Source of the DNA: Cornus controversa
Lineage: Eukaryota > Streptophyta > Magnoliopsida > Cornales > Cornaceae
Reading direction: 5' to 3'
DNA length: 64,000 bases
NCBI GenBank assembly: GCA_026545225.1
Contig: CM048850.1
Location: forward strand, 4,902,001-4,966,000
The position numbers and the translations under genes were made by a program. This document shows, piece after piece, positions 1 to 11,949 of the stretch. Numbering within the stretch: the stretch's first letter is position 1; each line of letters begins with the position of its first letter. The notes beneath the pieces are model-generated. The model had not been told where the DNA came from. It saw only the letters and a list, made by a program, of their open reading frames with translations, and made no database searches.

Positions 1-2583
1 ATGAAACTCTCTCAGAATCTCATCCCTGCAAGCCAATGGCACAACCATCCTGCCTCTGAACCTCAGACCTCCGTCTGAATGGATAACCCAATCCTCCACT
101 ACCTCGCCACCCATAATCCGAGTGCGAGTGCTCTCTAACTCTGTGTCATGCATCTGCTCCTCAACCACCCTACTCACTAGAGTTGGTTGCGCTATGAGCG
201 TGAACAAAGTGGGCTGTCCATCACCCTCACTGAGGTACAATCCCATTCCTGAGATATCCTCCATCATCTTCCACTCACGAATAGCAATGCTAGCCAAAGT
301 GCCATGTGATTTCCTGCTCAATGCATCGGCAACCACATTAGCCTTCCCCGGGTGATACTGAAGATCAAAGTTGTAGTCTTCCATATATTCAACCCATCTT
401 CTCTGTCTCATATTCAAGTCCTTTTGTGTAAAAAGGTACTTCAAACTCTTATGATCGGAGAAAACCTCAAACTTCTCTCCGTAGAGATAATGCCTCCACG
501 TTTTCAAAGCAAAAATTACCACCGCCAACTCCAAGTCATGAGTCGGGTAATTTTGCTCGTGGATCTTCAACTGTCGGGAACCATATGCAACAACCCTCTC
601 GGTTTGCATCAACACACATCCCAAACCATCCCGTGAAGCGTCACAATAGATGACATAACCCAAACCGCGCTCGGGGATAATCAAGATTGGAGCACTAGTC
701 AATCTACGCCTCAATTCCATAAAGGAATGCTCGCAAGCCTCATTCCACTCAAACTTAACTCCTTTACGAGTAAGTTTGGTCATCGGCGCTGCTAACTTCG
801 AAAAGTCTTTCACGAAACGCCGGTAATATCCTGCCAATCCCAAGAAGCTACGTATCTCGAATACGTTCTTAGGCCTCTCCCAATCCATTACCGCTTCAAT
901 CTTAGAAGGGTCTACCGATACTCCTCCTTCTGACACCACGTGTCCTAGGAACTTCACCTCCGTTAGCCAAAATTCACATTTTTCAAATTTGGCATACAAA
1001 CGGTGTTCTCTTAGAATCTGCAACACTGTCCTCAAATGGATCTCATGCTCTTCCATAGAAGAAGAATACACAAGAATGTCATCCACAAAGACCACCACAA
1101 ACCTATCCAAGTACACCCTGAATATCCGGTTCATCAAATCCATGAACGCTGCTGGTGCATTCGTCAAACCAAATGGCATCAGTAGAAACTCATAGTGGCC
1201 ATATCTAGTCCGAAAAGCTGTCTTTGGAATGTCCTCTTCCCTTACCCTCAATTGGTAATACCCCGACCTCAAGTCGATTTTTGAAAAACAAGTCGAACCC
1301 CTAAGCTGATCAAACAAGTCATCTATCCTTGGCAAAGGATACTTGTTCTTAATCGTTGCTTGGTTCAACTTACGGTAGTCTATGCATAACCGTAAAGATC
1401 CGTCCTTCTTTTTAGCAAATAGGACCGGAGCTCCCCAAGGTGATGTACTAGGTCGTACAAATCCCTTATCCAATAATTCTTGCAACTGATCTTTCAACTC
1501 TTTCAATTCAGCTGGTGCCATCCGATACGGTGCCATAGAGATAGGCGCGGTACCAGGAGCAAGATCAATGCTAAACACAACATCTCTCATCGGAGGCAAC
1601 TCTGTCAAGTCCTCCGGGAACACATCTACAAACTCACTAACCACCGGTGGAAATCCTCCACTAGTCACAATCTCATCCTCCTTGGCTAATAAGCTAGCTA
1701 GAAAGTATCCAACCCCGTCCCACACACTGGAACTAAGCAAAGATGGAATGTAGAAATCATCCCGCTCTCCCACAAAATAAAAGCAATCACCCTCGGGTGT
1801 GCACACTGTCACTCTCCTACGGAGACAATCAATCGTGGCTTTAAATGTAGATAGCCAATCCATACCTAGAATGACATCGAAAGTGGTCATGTCTAGTAAC
1901 ACAAAGTCGAACACTAGTCGACGCCCAGCAACCTCGATCTCGCAAGACCGACACACTCTATCCAGGGTAACCCTACCCCCAACTGGTGTTTCAATGGACA
2001 ATGGTGACTCCAGTGATGACACCCTCAGCCCCAAGGCACAAGCAAATGCAACAGATATGAATGAATGTGATGCACCTGAATCTATCAACACCCTAGCCCA
2101 CGAGCTAGAAACTAGGAAAATACCTCTGACCACAGATGGTCCTGGTATGTCCTCTGCCGGAGCAAGCGTGAACACACGGCCCCGCGACTGCTGACCAGTC
2201 CCCTGTAACCCTGACTGCTGACTAGAAGCAGGCGTGGAACCTCTCGCTACCCGAGATCCCTGTACTGACTGTGCTGGCTGGGGCGATGGTAATGCCCTAA
2301 AGCCAGACTGAACCGTAGCCGTCTGTCCAGCCCTCTGCTGAGTCCCCATACCACTCGGTGTACTCTGTCTCTGTGGACAGTTGGCCTTAACATGGCCGGG
2401 TTGCTTGCAATGAAAACATACCCGTTCCCCCACCGAAGCCACCGGCACTGATGCCACTATTTGCCTCTGAGGGCACTCAGAACGAAAATGGCCAGACTGC
2501 TGGCAATGGTAGCACACAACTGTGGATCGTGCAGATCCAGTAGGTAAGGACAGTGAAGGCACTGGGCGAGTCTGCTGCTGCCC
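1..2583 (-). CDS. Gag C-terminus and Pol (zinc knuckles, protease, RT, RNase H, start of integrase) of Tekay-like element; partial
   Basis: I read this frame codon by codon on the minus strand from 2583 to 1 and found no stop. In order: two CCHC zinc knuckles ([14 protein letters not shown] near 2470-2514 and [14 protein letters not shown] near 2360-2412), the protease site LIDSGASHS (Asp codon at 2080-2082), reverse transcriptase with MPFGLTNAP and the catalytic [10 protein letters not shown] (FVDD codons 1078-1089), RNase H with [10 protein letters not shown] and [11 protein letters not shown], the tether [12 protein letters not shown], then the start of the integrase region at the edge. 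All visible catalytic residues are kept. It is in the same frame as gag, separated only by TAG at 2584-2586. The stop-free length points to a recently active copy. Confidence 0.9.
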
Positions 2584-3366
2584 CTATGAACCTGATCTGC
2601 CCTCCCTATTTCTCTTCCTCCCATGACCACTTGAAGAGGTACCCGTACCCTTCGCTTGCTGTCTAGAGTCCCACAACCTTTGAGTGTCTCTGTCATCCTC
2701 CTCAGCCACCAGGGCTCTATCAACCACCTCACTGTAGGTCCTCAAACCCAAAATGGACACCCTCTTTCTGATAGAGGTTTTCAATCCCTTCACAAACTTT
2801 TTCACCTTTAGCTCTTCATTAGCTACCATCTCCGGGGCAAAGCGAGCCAAAGATGTAAATTTGGTCTCGTACCCCATCACATCTAAGTCCCCTTGGACTA
2901 GATCCATGAACTCTTGCCTCATCCGGTCTCTCACCGAAATTGGGAAGAACTTATCAAAAAATAACCCCTTAAAGGTCTCCCAGTCCATAGTCTCGGTGTT
3001 GTGGACATTCCCGATGAATTGCCACCACCGATCCGCCTCTCCTTGTAAGTGAAGCGCTGCCACTCCCACTTTTAAATCCTCATCGATTGCAAGAGCAACC
3101 ATGAGTTTGTGAGTTTGGTCTATCCAACTCTCAGCCACAAGTGGGTCACGCGTGCCATCAAAAGTAGGCGGCTTAAATTTCACATATTCCTTCATTGCCA
3201 CCATTTGGCGGCTCAAGGTAACCCTAGGCAATGCCTGAACCTCTTCTTCCCTGGCTTCCCTAGCCATCCGTCTCATAGTGTCCGCCATATCACGCATAAA
3301 CTGCGTTCCATCTGTTGGCTCCTGAGGAGCATCAGCGCCTGCGTCTCGCGCTCTTCTTGGAGGCAT
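2584..3366 (-). CDS. Gag polyprotein of Tekay-like element (matrix/capsid part), ends at in-frame TAG
   Basis: The product of 260 residues is the N-terminal part of a retrotransposon Gag, which forms the virus-like particle. It starts MPPRRARDAG and contains the retrotransposon gag domain, with the usual tryptophans in AESWID, DRWWQF and TMDWETF and the later FVKGL. The ATG at 3366 is chosen because it is the first after the leader, 248 bases from the PBS. The frame ends at TAG (2584-2586), before the nucleocapsid zinc knuckles, so this product lacks its RNA-binding part. The same frame continues open after the TAG. CAG to TAG is a one-base change in a CHG methylation context, so a recent nonsense mutation is the simplest reading. 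Confidence 0.85.
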   Translation of the reverse strand: MPPRRARDAGADAPQEPTDGTQFMRDMADTMRRMAREAREEEVQALPRVTLSRQMVAMKEYVKFKPPTFDGTRDPLVAESWIDQTHKLMVALAIDEDLKVGVAALHLQGEADRWWQFIGNVHNTETMDWETFKGLFFDKFFPISVRDRMRQEFMDLVQGDLDVMGYETKFTSLARFAPEMVANEELKVKKFVKGLKTSIRKRVSILGLRTYSEVVDRALVAEEDDRDTQRLWDSRQQAKGTGTSSSGHGRKRNREGRSGS

Positions 3367-3613
3367 TTCTTTCTATATGCACAACAAGAAAATTTTTAAG
3401 TCCAACAAATTTACACTTCTCACATATATCCATCATGTTTACACACGCCATGTTAATTTAGTCCATATAGGCATGTTATGAAAATGTAAGCATACATCAA
3501 GTTCCACATAAGCAATTTACAATCTCAAGTTCAAATCCTTATGTCCCAATCTTTAACCTCAAGTGATCACTAAAACAAGTCTCACCCTTCGTCCCTAGGT
3601 ATTCCAACCTAGA

Positions 3614-3625
3614 GCTCTGATACCA
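3614..3625 (-). other. Primer binding site for initiator tRNA-Met (Tekay-like element)
   Basis: On the minus strand the bases read TGGTATCAGAGC, complementary to the 3' end of plant initiator tRNA-Met. It starts three bases after the LTR end GGGGCGTGACA. This fixes the element's orientation and its 5' LTR boundary. Confidence 0.92.
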
Positions 3626-3872
3626 TGCTGTCACGCCCCAATTTCCCGACTCCCAAGAAATCGGAGGTGAACCCGTTCATTAACCCCAATGAACCTCCTC
3701 AATTCCCTCGAATTATCGCGGAAGCTAATCATACACATGTAATTATCTATGCGTATTCTCTTCACTATCCATCCCAATGGGCCACACATCAGTCTATGTA
3801 TCCATGATATTCCATTTCCACTCTTAGATCATGAAAAATCATAAAATTCCCCATTTTTAAGGTTTTCAGGAC

Positions 3873-4023
3873 TTTGAGGCGCCTCAAACTCGATTTTGAG
3901 GCGCCTGGAACTTCCAGTGAGTTCAAAATTTCAAAAATAGCACTTTGAGGCGCCTCAAACTCAACTTTGAGCCGCCTCAAAGATTTCCAGGCGCCTCAAA
4001 GTTGACTTTGAGTCACCTCAAAC
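3873..4023. repeat. Cluster of GGCGCC-centred palindromes in the LTR
   Basis: The perfect 16-base palindrome TTTGAGGCGCCTCAAA occurs at 3873-3888 and 3944-3959. Degenerate or half copies lie near 3894-3907, 3964-3981, 3988-4001 and 4003-4023. Arms of neighbouring copies can also pair with each other, so the transcript could fold into several alternative hairpins. The cluster lies 240-400 bases from the LTR 3' end. Confidence 0.85.
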
Positions 4024-5085
4024 TGCACCAGACCTGGATTTTTGACAGCACTCCTCCACCTGACTTCAAATGCGAATATCTCTCAATCCGTAAGTCCGTT
4101 TGACTTGAAATTTGACATGGATCATCCTCAACATGTCTAGTTTCTAACAAAATTTGAATCATCCAAAAATACCAACCACAACTCAAGTTATGCTCAAATT
4201 AGTGGGTGTGGGTCAGATTAACCACTCTTGCACTAAAACATGCATATCTTTCTCAATTTAAATCCAAACAAGGTCCATGACCCATCAAAACGAAGCTAAC
4301 ACAATTCTCTTACTATATACATAAATTCCATTCACTCCTTGAACTTAAAATGAACACTTTGGGGCATGTGTCCCCCCAATGGCTACTCTAATGCCTCAAT
4401 GGCCATCAAATAAGTTCACATAACATGCATTTCATACTTGAAATGTAATTCCATCTATTTTTCTTACCATCTTCACTCCATAACTCATGCATACATACTT
4501 TCCATACTCCATTTGCTCATGATTAACCATACAAGAAATTATAACTAAAGAGGAAAATGGTCCTATGGTACCATACATCTCCAACACACACTTTTCTCAA
4601 AAGATATGTATATATATCATTCATATGGTTCTTCCAAGTTTATAGTCATTACAAGAATTCATGCCAAAGGTTCAAAGTGCAACAAATTCTACCATGACTA
4701 CAACTAGATCATTACCGTGCCACAAGCCGGCACAGATAGCCAAAAGTACATATGTCCAAAATATAGCAAAATATAACTAGAACTCTTCTTGGACCCTCAA
4801 GTCCCATCCGTCATCGGCGCTTTATCTGTAAAAGAGTTTAGAATGAAGGGGTGAGCACCACTGCGGCTCAGTAAAGGTTCCCCAACCCTTCTAAGTGCCG
4901 ACTCGACACTGACCTACATGGAATGCATATGAATACACTACATGCCACGTCCACAATCTCATAAATAATTTAACAAATGCAATTAAAGAGGATTGCATAT
5001 TTCACGAATCATGTATAACATGTTCAAGCATAAAAGCATTAAGGAAAGTAAATGCTCTCTCTCTCGGTCCTCATCCGATACCCCA

Positions 5086-5420
5086 CATGATTGGCCCGCT
5101 CCGAGGATCATGTAACCTTAGACACCTCCTCTAACCATCCAATGACCGGGACAACTCCGAAAGGTCATTCTACCATAGCAATGTATGGGATTGCCATAAA
5201 GTGAGGGGACAACTCCGAGGCTCACAAATCTTGGACATTCTCCGATAACCATCTAATGACCGGGACAACTCCGAGGGGTCATTAGTATTGGGCATACTCC
5301 GATCCTAGGCATTAAGCCTTTAGCATGGCGGGTCTACTCCGAGGGCCATACGTAGTGGATAATTTCACCACCTTCCACCACACGGTTGGACTACTCCGAA
5401 GCCCCGTGCACCTTATTTGC
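5086..5420. repeat. Degenerate short tandem repeats in the LTR
   Basis: A recurring core (CAACTCCGAGG or CTACTCCGAGG, with flanks such as AATGACCGGGACAACTCCGA) appears about every 50-65 bases at least six times. The related LTR at 25288 has a clearer 48-base array in the equivalent place (28072-28359). Confidence 0.65.
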
Positions 5421-6599
5421 GTCATTATCCCGCAACTCCCCACATATGCAATACAAATGCATAAACATATGATATTTTATTTTCATGCTCAACTCATGCT
5501 CATTAATACTAAAAAGAAGTAAAAAGCATGTTTCTCACCACCACACACCACATATAACACATATATGTATAACACATGCATATATCATCTCATATGCATA
5601 CAACTTCAAAATTAGCATATTTTACTCATGCTACACTCAATGCATAATTTTAGTACATAGAACTAACATGCATTCAACAACCACATTTCCACATATAATC
5701 ACATATATGACACTTGGCACACATTTTTCACATATACACCAAATTGAGCACATAATGCCTATGTATCAATTTCTCACACTCACCCACTTCAAACCCACAT
5801 GCTACAACCAACACAATGGACACAATTGTGAAAAGATAGGAGTCTAGAGAAGGAGAAAACATAACTTTTCACACCTCTCACCATCCTAAAGCATGTGAAA
5901 CACAACCTACACCTCTCTTCTTCACCCGAAACCCTAGAATCGACAATTAGAAGAGAAGAAGAACCCCTACCTCGAAAATGAAGGCCTTCCATGCACTTCA
6001 GCAAAATTCCAGCGATGTCTACCTTTCCGAATCGCAACTTTGATCGGTTCAAAGGGAAGCCCTAGCCGTCCCCTACGTATCTCCCTTCTTCGGCGAAACC
6101 CGAATCGCACCCGAACGGCTCCGAAATGTAGAGAGAAGGTAGAGAGGAGAAGAAGGAAATGTTAGAGAGAGAAGGATCCGTGTGAAATGGCTAGGATCAA
6201 CCTCAGCCAGATATTTAAAATATCTAAGGCATGGAAAATGACTAAAATGCCCCTCGGCCACTTAACGTACCTTCCCGGGCTCCGTTTTTGATTTCGAAAA
6301 CTCCTACGGTCTTGAAATCACTTCCTCTACTCTCTAAACATTTCATCTAAGCCATTCCCAAAAATAATTATTTTTTAAAATTTTCTGGATTCCCGGGCCC
6401 ACTTAAGTCACATCCCGGGCCCCGGTTTGACCAAAAAGTCAAACTTCTCCAAATCTTTCAAAAAGTTTCCAAAACCTTTAAAACACTCCCCAAACATGTT
6501 CCCCACACTCAAAACATGTTAAACATTACTCAAAATGCATTTATGGCAATTATTATGCGAAAAATGCAAAACCGGCCAAAATTGGTCACGGTCTCTACA

Positions 6600-8456
6600 C
6601 TTAGGCACCAAAGAATTTTGACGTTGTTCCAGAAAAATCGGCGCCACCACATTCACCTCACTCCGTCTCTGACACCAACTGGCGACGAGCCTGAGATTTT
6701 AGAACAATCAGTCACTTCAAAGAATGTTGATTCTCAAGGTCTTTCCTATTCGAATATTGTCGCAGCCATGATGACTGGAACAACCTTGGTGGAAGAACAA
6801 CTGGTGACGATGAAGTGTAATCGAGAACTTTATGAAAACTGTTGAAGAAAAGGACATGCAGATCACTACACTATTGAGTAAGCTTGGAATCCAGAATCCT
6901 GACGAGTCAACACAACTGCCTTTAAATACCTCAAATTCAGCCCTTCAAGGAGCCCAATCAAAAGATCGTCGTCACACATCTGTGTTAGGACACGTGGTTG
7001 ACGAAACTAACTATACCTCACCAGTCGCTTCACTATTTGTCCAACAATTGCAAGATATGATAACGAACACAATCCGAGCACAGTATGGCAGCGCTCCTTA
7101 AAGCACTCTCATGCACTCAAAACCCTACACAGGGAGAATTGATAATATGAGGATGCCTGCAGGGTACCAACCTCCGAAGATCCAACAGTTTGACTGAAAG
7201 GGCAAACCAAAATAACACATCGCTCATTTCTTCGAGACCTGTAACAATGCTGGGACTGAGGGGGATTTACTGGTTAAACAGTTTGTTCATTCCCTTAAGG
7301 GAATTGCTTTTGAGTGGTATACTGATTTAAAGTCTGAATCGATTGATAGTTTGGAACAAATGGAATGAGAATTTCTAAACAGGTTCTACAGCACCCGTCG
7401 CACTATTAGTATGATAAAGTTGACTAACACAAGACAATGGAAGGATGAGCCTATAATGGACTATATTAATCAATGGCGAGCACTTAGCTTGGATTGCAAA
7501 GATCGGTTGACAGAATTCTCTCCTGTTGAAATATGTATGCAAGGTATGCATTGGGATCTCCTTTATATTCTTCAAGGTATAAAGCCTCGTACCTTTGAAG
7601 AATTGGCTACACATTTCCATGATATGGAGATTAGCATTAAAACTCGTGGAGGCAAAGATCCATTGATTTTAGAGCCACGCAAAGACAGAAAGGATGAAAG
7701 AAGGTTGTAAAATTGTCAAAGGGTGCTGCCAAAGAATCCATGATTGTCTCTGTCGTCCCGATAAAGGTTGTTGTCAAAGATAAGAGAAAAGAAGACAATA
7801 AGGCACGACAATTTCAAGAGAAGCAAAATCAACGTCCGACACTTAAAGAATTAGAGTTGAAGGAATACCCGTTCCCAGACTCTGATGTTCCTGGCATATT
7901 GGAATGCTTACTTGAAAGTAAAGTTATTGAACTCTTAGAATGTAAGCGCCCTCAAGAAATGAGACGTGTTGATAACCTAAAATACTGCAAATATCATCGT
8001 ATTGTCGGTTACCCGACTGAAAAGTGTTTCATTTTCAAGAAAATAGTGATGAACTTGGCAAAGCAGGGAAAGATCTTGTTAGACACAGACGATATAGCAA
8101 CTTCAAATCATATTGTTGTTGTATTCCCGTCTTCAAAGTTCGAGTGGACCTGTGCTTATCACCAATTATTTTTGAACTCTGGTATCTGTTCTACGGCTAT
8201 TCAATTTAGCTCATTCGAACCTATTCAAATATACCTTCCCCAAGGTTGGATTCTTGATGATCCAACAAATGAGAAAAAACTTCTCCAACACAATGACGAA
8301 GGATGGACCTTGGTGACGAGGAGACGACGAAAGCAACAAGTTCATGTTCCTCCGACCAGCCACTTCGATAGGGGGCAAAAGAAAAAGAAGTTTCTATATG
8401 TCCCTAAGAAAGGTGTCCAGAATGGGAAATATGCCAATAAGACGGCATTGACATAA
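6600..8456 (+). pseudogene. Tat gag remnant
   Basis: Readable pieces: EEKDMQITTLLSKLG (about 6840-6890), then after a break the capsid-like segment HIAHFFETCNNAGTEGD and GIAFEWYTDL (7210-7330), then RRTISMIKLTNTRQ to MHWDLLYILQGIKPRTFEE (7400-7620), all typical of Tat gag. A last open segment (7713-8456) holds YCKYHRIVGYPTEKCF, the degenerate zinc-knuckle-like motif of this lineage, followed by a charged tail. In-frame stops near 7197, 7217 and 7366 and frame changes near 6840 and 7710 break the protein. Confidence 0.85.
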
Positions 8457-9240
8457 TATACAAGGTTGGGTAAACAAATTTGCAAGCCCGTTACTTTACA
8501 TGATTTCTTTCCAAAAGGATATCTCGATGATGAATTTGTGCCAACTTACATGGTGTCAACTGTGAAGACCGACTCGGAGATCGAAAGTGATAAGAGTCAA
8601 AATGAAGTTCGAAGTATAGGAAAGCTTGAGAAACACATGACCGCTATCGAAGAATCCAACGACGAAGAGGGAGTTGAAGCTACATCTGGCTCATGTTGTG
8701 CAACAATCACTTTCACTGACGAAGACCTTCAACTTGGATTAATGCCACACAACTGTCATCTTTTTGTCTCCGGATACATAAGGGAGCAAAAGGTAAATCA
8801 CATCCTTATTGATGGGGGCTCTGCAGTGAATCTCATGCCAAAATTTACAATGAAAAATCTTGGCATTACAATTTTATGACTTGGCTTGCAGTCGCCTCAT
8901 CATTTAAGGTTTTAATCAAGGTGGGCAGAGAACTATTGTCATGATTCGTGTAAACCTAACAATTGGAGGGTTGCAAGCTGAAACCTTATTCCATGTAATC
9001 GATGCAAAGACATCTTACAATTTGTTGTTGGGATGACCTTGGGTTCATGATAACGTTGTTGTTCCATCAACTCTTCATCAGTGTTTCAAGTTCTACAAGA
9101 ATGGTGTACAGATAATGGTTGTAGATAACAAGCCATTTACTGAAGTAGAAGCTCATTTTGTAGATGCAGAGTTTTACATTGAGCAAGACACATCTTTGAG
9201 CATCTCTACAACAAACCTTCCATCTACACAATAGGTTGAG
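8457..9240 (+). pseudogene. Tat aspartic protease remnant
   Basis: The active-site motif ILIDGGSAVNLMP is visible near 8804-8840, after TFTDEDLQLGLMPHN. A stop follows at about 8877, and the later flap region (ASYNLLLG-like, about 9010-9035) lies beyond further stops. The catalytic Asp is kept, but the domain is split. Confidence 0.8.
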
Positions 9241-10740
9241 TCTACAAAAACAAAAGAAGTATCATTCATCCCTCTAGATGTCTCGGTGATAGACAATACA
9301 AAGGTAACTCAAAAGCAAGAGGTCGTGGTTAAAACACATCATACTACACCAATTTTCAAGTATGTTCCAAAATCTCAACGACGAGAAGGGTAGTCACTGG
9401 TCGTGGAGATACTTGAAACTGAAGAAGTTAAGTTAAAGTTATCTCGCACAAAAGAAAAAGAAGATTCACAAAGATTGAAAAATCCACTCCCACTAAACTT
9501 CTGTTGAAAGGATTCGTCCGACCATTAAAAGCTTCAGTTGAACATAGATTCCTTTCAATACAAAGAACAAATGAAGGGTTCGATCCAAAGGCATACAAAC
9601 TTTTGGCTAAGTCCGGGTATGATTTTGCAAATCCCATAAGCCTTGCAAAACTCAGCCCGGAACTTACTGGTGAGAAAATACATGGCCTCAATGAAACACA
9701 AAAGAAATTGAAGGAACATGGGCATAGGATAATTCCGCCCAAGACTGGTCTTGGTTTCACATCGACTAAACTTATTCGAATCCAAATCACAAAGAAGGAT
9801 AAAATGTTGAACACTTTGTACGTTGCATTGAAGAGGTTGGTGATAGCGAAGATCGACATTCTATTTCTAACAATTCAATTTTTAATTGTGTAGAAGTTTC
9901 ACGCACTAGAGTATCTGTATTCGACAAGTTGGGCCCGTCAACTCAAAATTTGAATACCTCAAGTTCCCATTTTAATAATTCACCATGTACTGTTGTCTTC
10001 AAGTGAATGAATTCTCCTGCCTAAAAAAGAAGATTTTCACAGCCTCAACCTCAAAAGTCTATCTTTTCTCGAATTAAAGCTCTGAGAGAGGTATTGGTAA
10101 CAAGAAATGAGGGAAAAGAACTGGGGAGAACCAGTGCCAACATGGTAAAAGGTAGTGAAGTTCGGAGTTTGATTCCCTCATGAATGAAAAGTAGAACAGA
10201 GGTGGACATCACTAATGATGTTACACTAAAAGCAAAAAGATGGACTATTGTGTTCACTACCCAGTCTGAGGAGTCCGACATAGATGAAAGGAAGGATGAA
10301 GCATTTTATGCCACTACTTATCACATTGCTATCGAAGAGCAATCAGATTCTAATTTTCTAGATAATGAGGTCAAGGAGGCTCCCTCAACACTTGAAGACG
10401 GGGGGTAAGCGACCGTTGATCAACTCAGGGAATTTAATTTGGGGATGATGGACCAGCCCAAACCAGTTTTTGTTAGTTCATTTTTAAGCGCCTCAAAAAA
10501 AATGACTACTTTCAATTACTGTCAGAATACAAGGATGTATTCGCTTGGACATACAAGGAAATGCTAGGTCTTGACCCTAAAATTGCAGTCCTAACCTTGC
10601 TGTCAAACATGGGACATGTCCAATTAAACAATCTCAATGTTTTTTTCGTCCAAAACTTGTCCCAAAGATAGAAGAACTCAATAAATTGATTGACGTGGGA
10701 TTTATTTGGGAGGTCAAGTATCTGACATGGATTTTGAGTA
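9241..10740 (+). pseudogene. Tat pol linker between protease and RT, degenerate
   Basis: Two short open segments (9504-9893 and 10184-10408) belong to the spacer that Tat elements have between protease and RT. KGFVRPLK, EGFDPKAYKLLAKSGYDF and HGLNETQKKLKEHG are typical of that spacer. Around 10500-10740 the RT N-terminal region is recognisable but full of stops. No host function is expected. Confidence 0.65.
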
Positions 10741-11890
10741 TTGTGCCAATGAAAAAGAAGAATGGGTAGCTAAGAATCTGTGTGGATTTTTGTGACCTAA
10801 ACGAGACATGTCCAAAGGATGATTTTCCTCTTCCTATCCCAGAGCTTACTGTCGACGCAACAACCGGACATGAAGCTCTCTCTTTTATGGATTGTTATTC
10901 TAGGCATAACCAAATTAGGATGACTCTAAAAGATGAAGAGCTAACTGTATTTCGTACCCCAAAAGGTATTTATTGTTACAAAGTTATGCCTTTTGGACTT
11001 AAGAATGCAGGGGCAACATACTAACGCACCATGCAAAGGATCTTCAATGACATACTTCACAAAATTGTTGAGTGTTATGTCAATGACCTTGTGGTTAAGA
11101 CAAAGAAAAGAGGGAGTCATTTACAAGATCTTCGTACAGTTTTCAATCGTCTTAGAAAATACCAACTCAAAATGAATCCTCTCAAATGTGCATTTGGTGT
11201 TACTTCGAAAAAATTCCTTGGGTATGTGGTTCGTCATCACGGTATCAAAATCGATCCATCTAAAGTTGATACCATACAAAAGATGCCACCACCCAAGAAT
11301 TTACGTGAGCTTCAAAGCCTACAAGGTCAACTTGCTTTCATCTGTCGGTTTATCTAAAATTTGGTCGGCCATTGTCAACCTTTCAATTGACTCATGAAGA
11401 AGGATGTCCCATTCGAGTGGGATCAATCTTGTCAAAATGCTTTTGATAGTATTAAGCAGTACCTTCTCAATCCTCCAGTGTTGGGGGCACCTGTATCTGA
11501 AAAACCTCTCATACTTTACATTGCCGCACAAGAAGAATCTCTTAGCGCCCTTCTTGCACAAAATAATGAAGAGCACAAGGAGAAGGTATTGTATTACTTA
11601 AGTCGCAGGCTCACACCAACAGAGCTGAAGTATCATCTGATTGAGAAAATGTGTCTTGCACTAGTCTTTGCCTCCAAGAAATTAAGACATTATTTCTTGG
11701 CACATACAATATACCTCATTGCAAGAGTTGATCCTCTCAAGTATGTAATGTCAAAACCAGTTCTTTTTGGACGCTTGGCAAGATAGTCAATTTCGTTCAA
11801 TGAATTTGAAATTATTTATGTGCCACGTAAGGCAGTAAAAGGACAAGTCCTGGCAAATTTTCTAGCTGATTATCTTATCCCACCTGATTA
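10741..11890 (+). pseudogene. Tat reverse transcriptase and first RNase H remnant
   Basis: Readable RT segments are FCDLNETCPKDDFPLP, FMDCYSRHNQIRM, YCYKVMPFGLKNAGATY (10782-11024), then ECYVNDLVVKT (about 11070-11100) and FLGYVVRHHGIKIDP. The catalytic YVDD has become YVND, so the polymerase would be dead even without the stops at about 11023 and 11355. The RNase H part (11394-11786) shows VPFEWDQSCQNAF, LYYLSRRL and a degenerate core. Another stop is at about 11890. Confidence 0.85.
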
Positions 11891-11949
11891 GGAAATTTTA
11901 GAAGATTTTCCTGATGAAGAAGTCTTTCAAATTGACATTCTTCCTCCAT

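Larger units (their letters stand above)
1..6599 (-). mobile_element. Ty3/gypsy chromovirus, Tekay/Del-like (5' LTR, leader, gag, most of pol); left end outside window
   Basis: Read on the minus strand the order is LTR (6599-3629), primer binding site, leader, gag (3366-2584), protease, reverse transcriptase, RNase H and the start of integrase at the window edge. The RT and RNase H motifs and the LTR ends (TGTAGAGACC and GGGGCGTGACA) fit the Tekay/Del lineage as I know it. The coding frame is open for the whole stretch except one TAG, so this is a young copy. Integrase, chromodomain and 3' LTR lie left of the window. It is nested in an older Tat element whose gag resumes at 6600. Confidence 0.93.
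3629..6599 (-). repeat. 5' LTR of Tekay-like element (2971 bp)
   Basis: On the minus strand it begins TGTAGAGACCGTGACC and ends GGGGCGTGACA, with the PBS three bases on. It aligns over most of its length with the LTR at 25288-29550, which gives independent support for both. It holds a block of short degenerate repeats around 5086-5420 and a cluster of palindromes at 3873-4023 near its 3' end. Small open frames inside it are chance. The bases just right of it (CTTAG, 6600-6604) should be one copy of the target duplication; the other lies outside the window. Confidence 0.92.

Noticed and set aside
2584-2586. Programmed readthrough like that of gammaretroviruses
   Set aside because: The stop lies before the zinc knuckles and no conserved context can be shown from one copy; kept only as a point to test.
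5325-6261. Several short open frames in the Tekay LTR
   Set aside because: They are within the LTR, not kept in the related LTR at 25288, and have no domains.
9428-9859. Minus-strand open frame of 143 residues
   Set aside because: It is the shadow of the Tat linker region coded on the plus strand.
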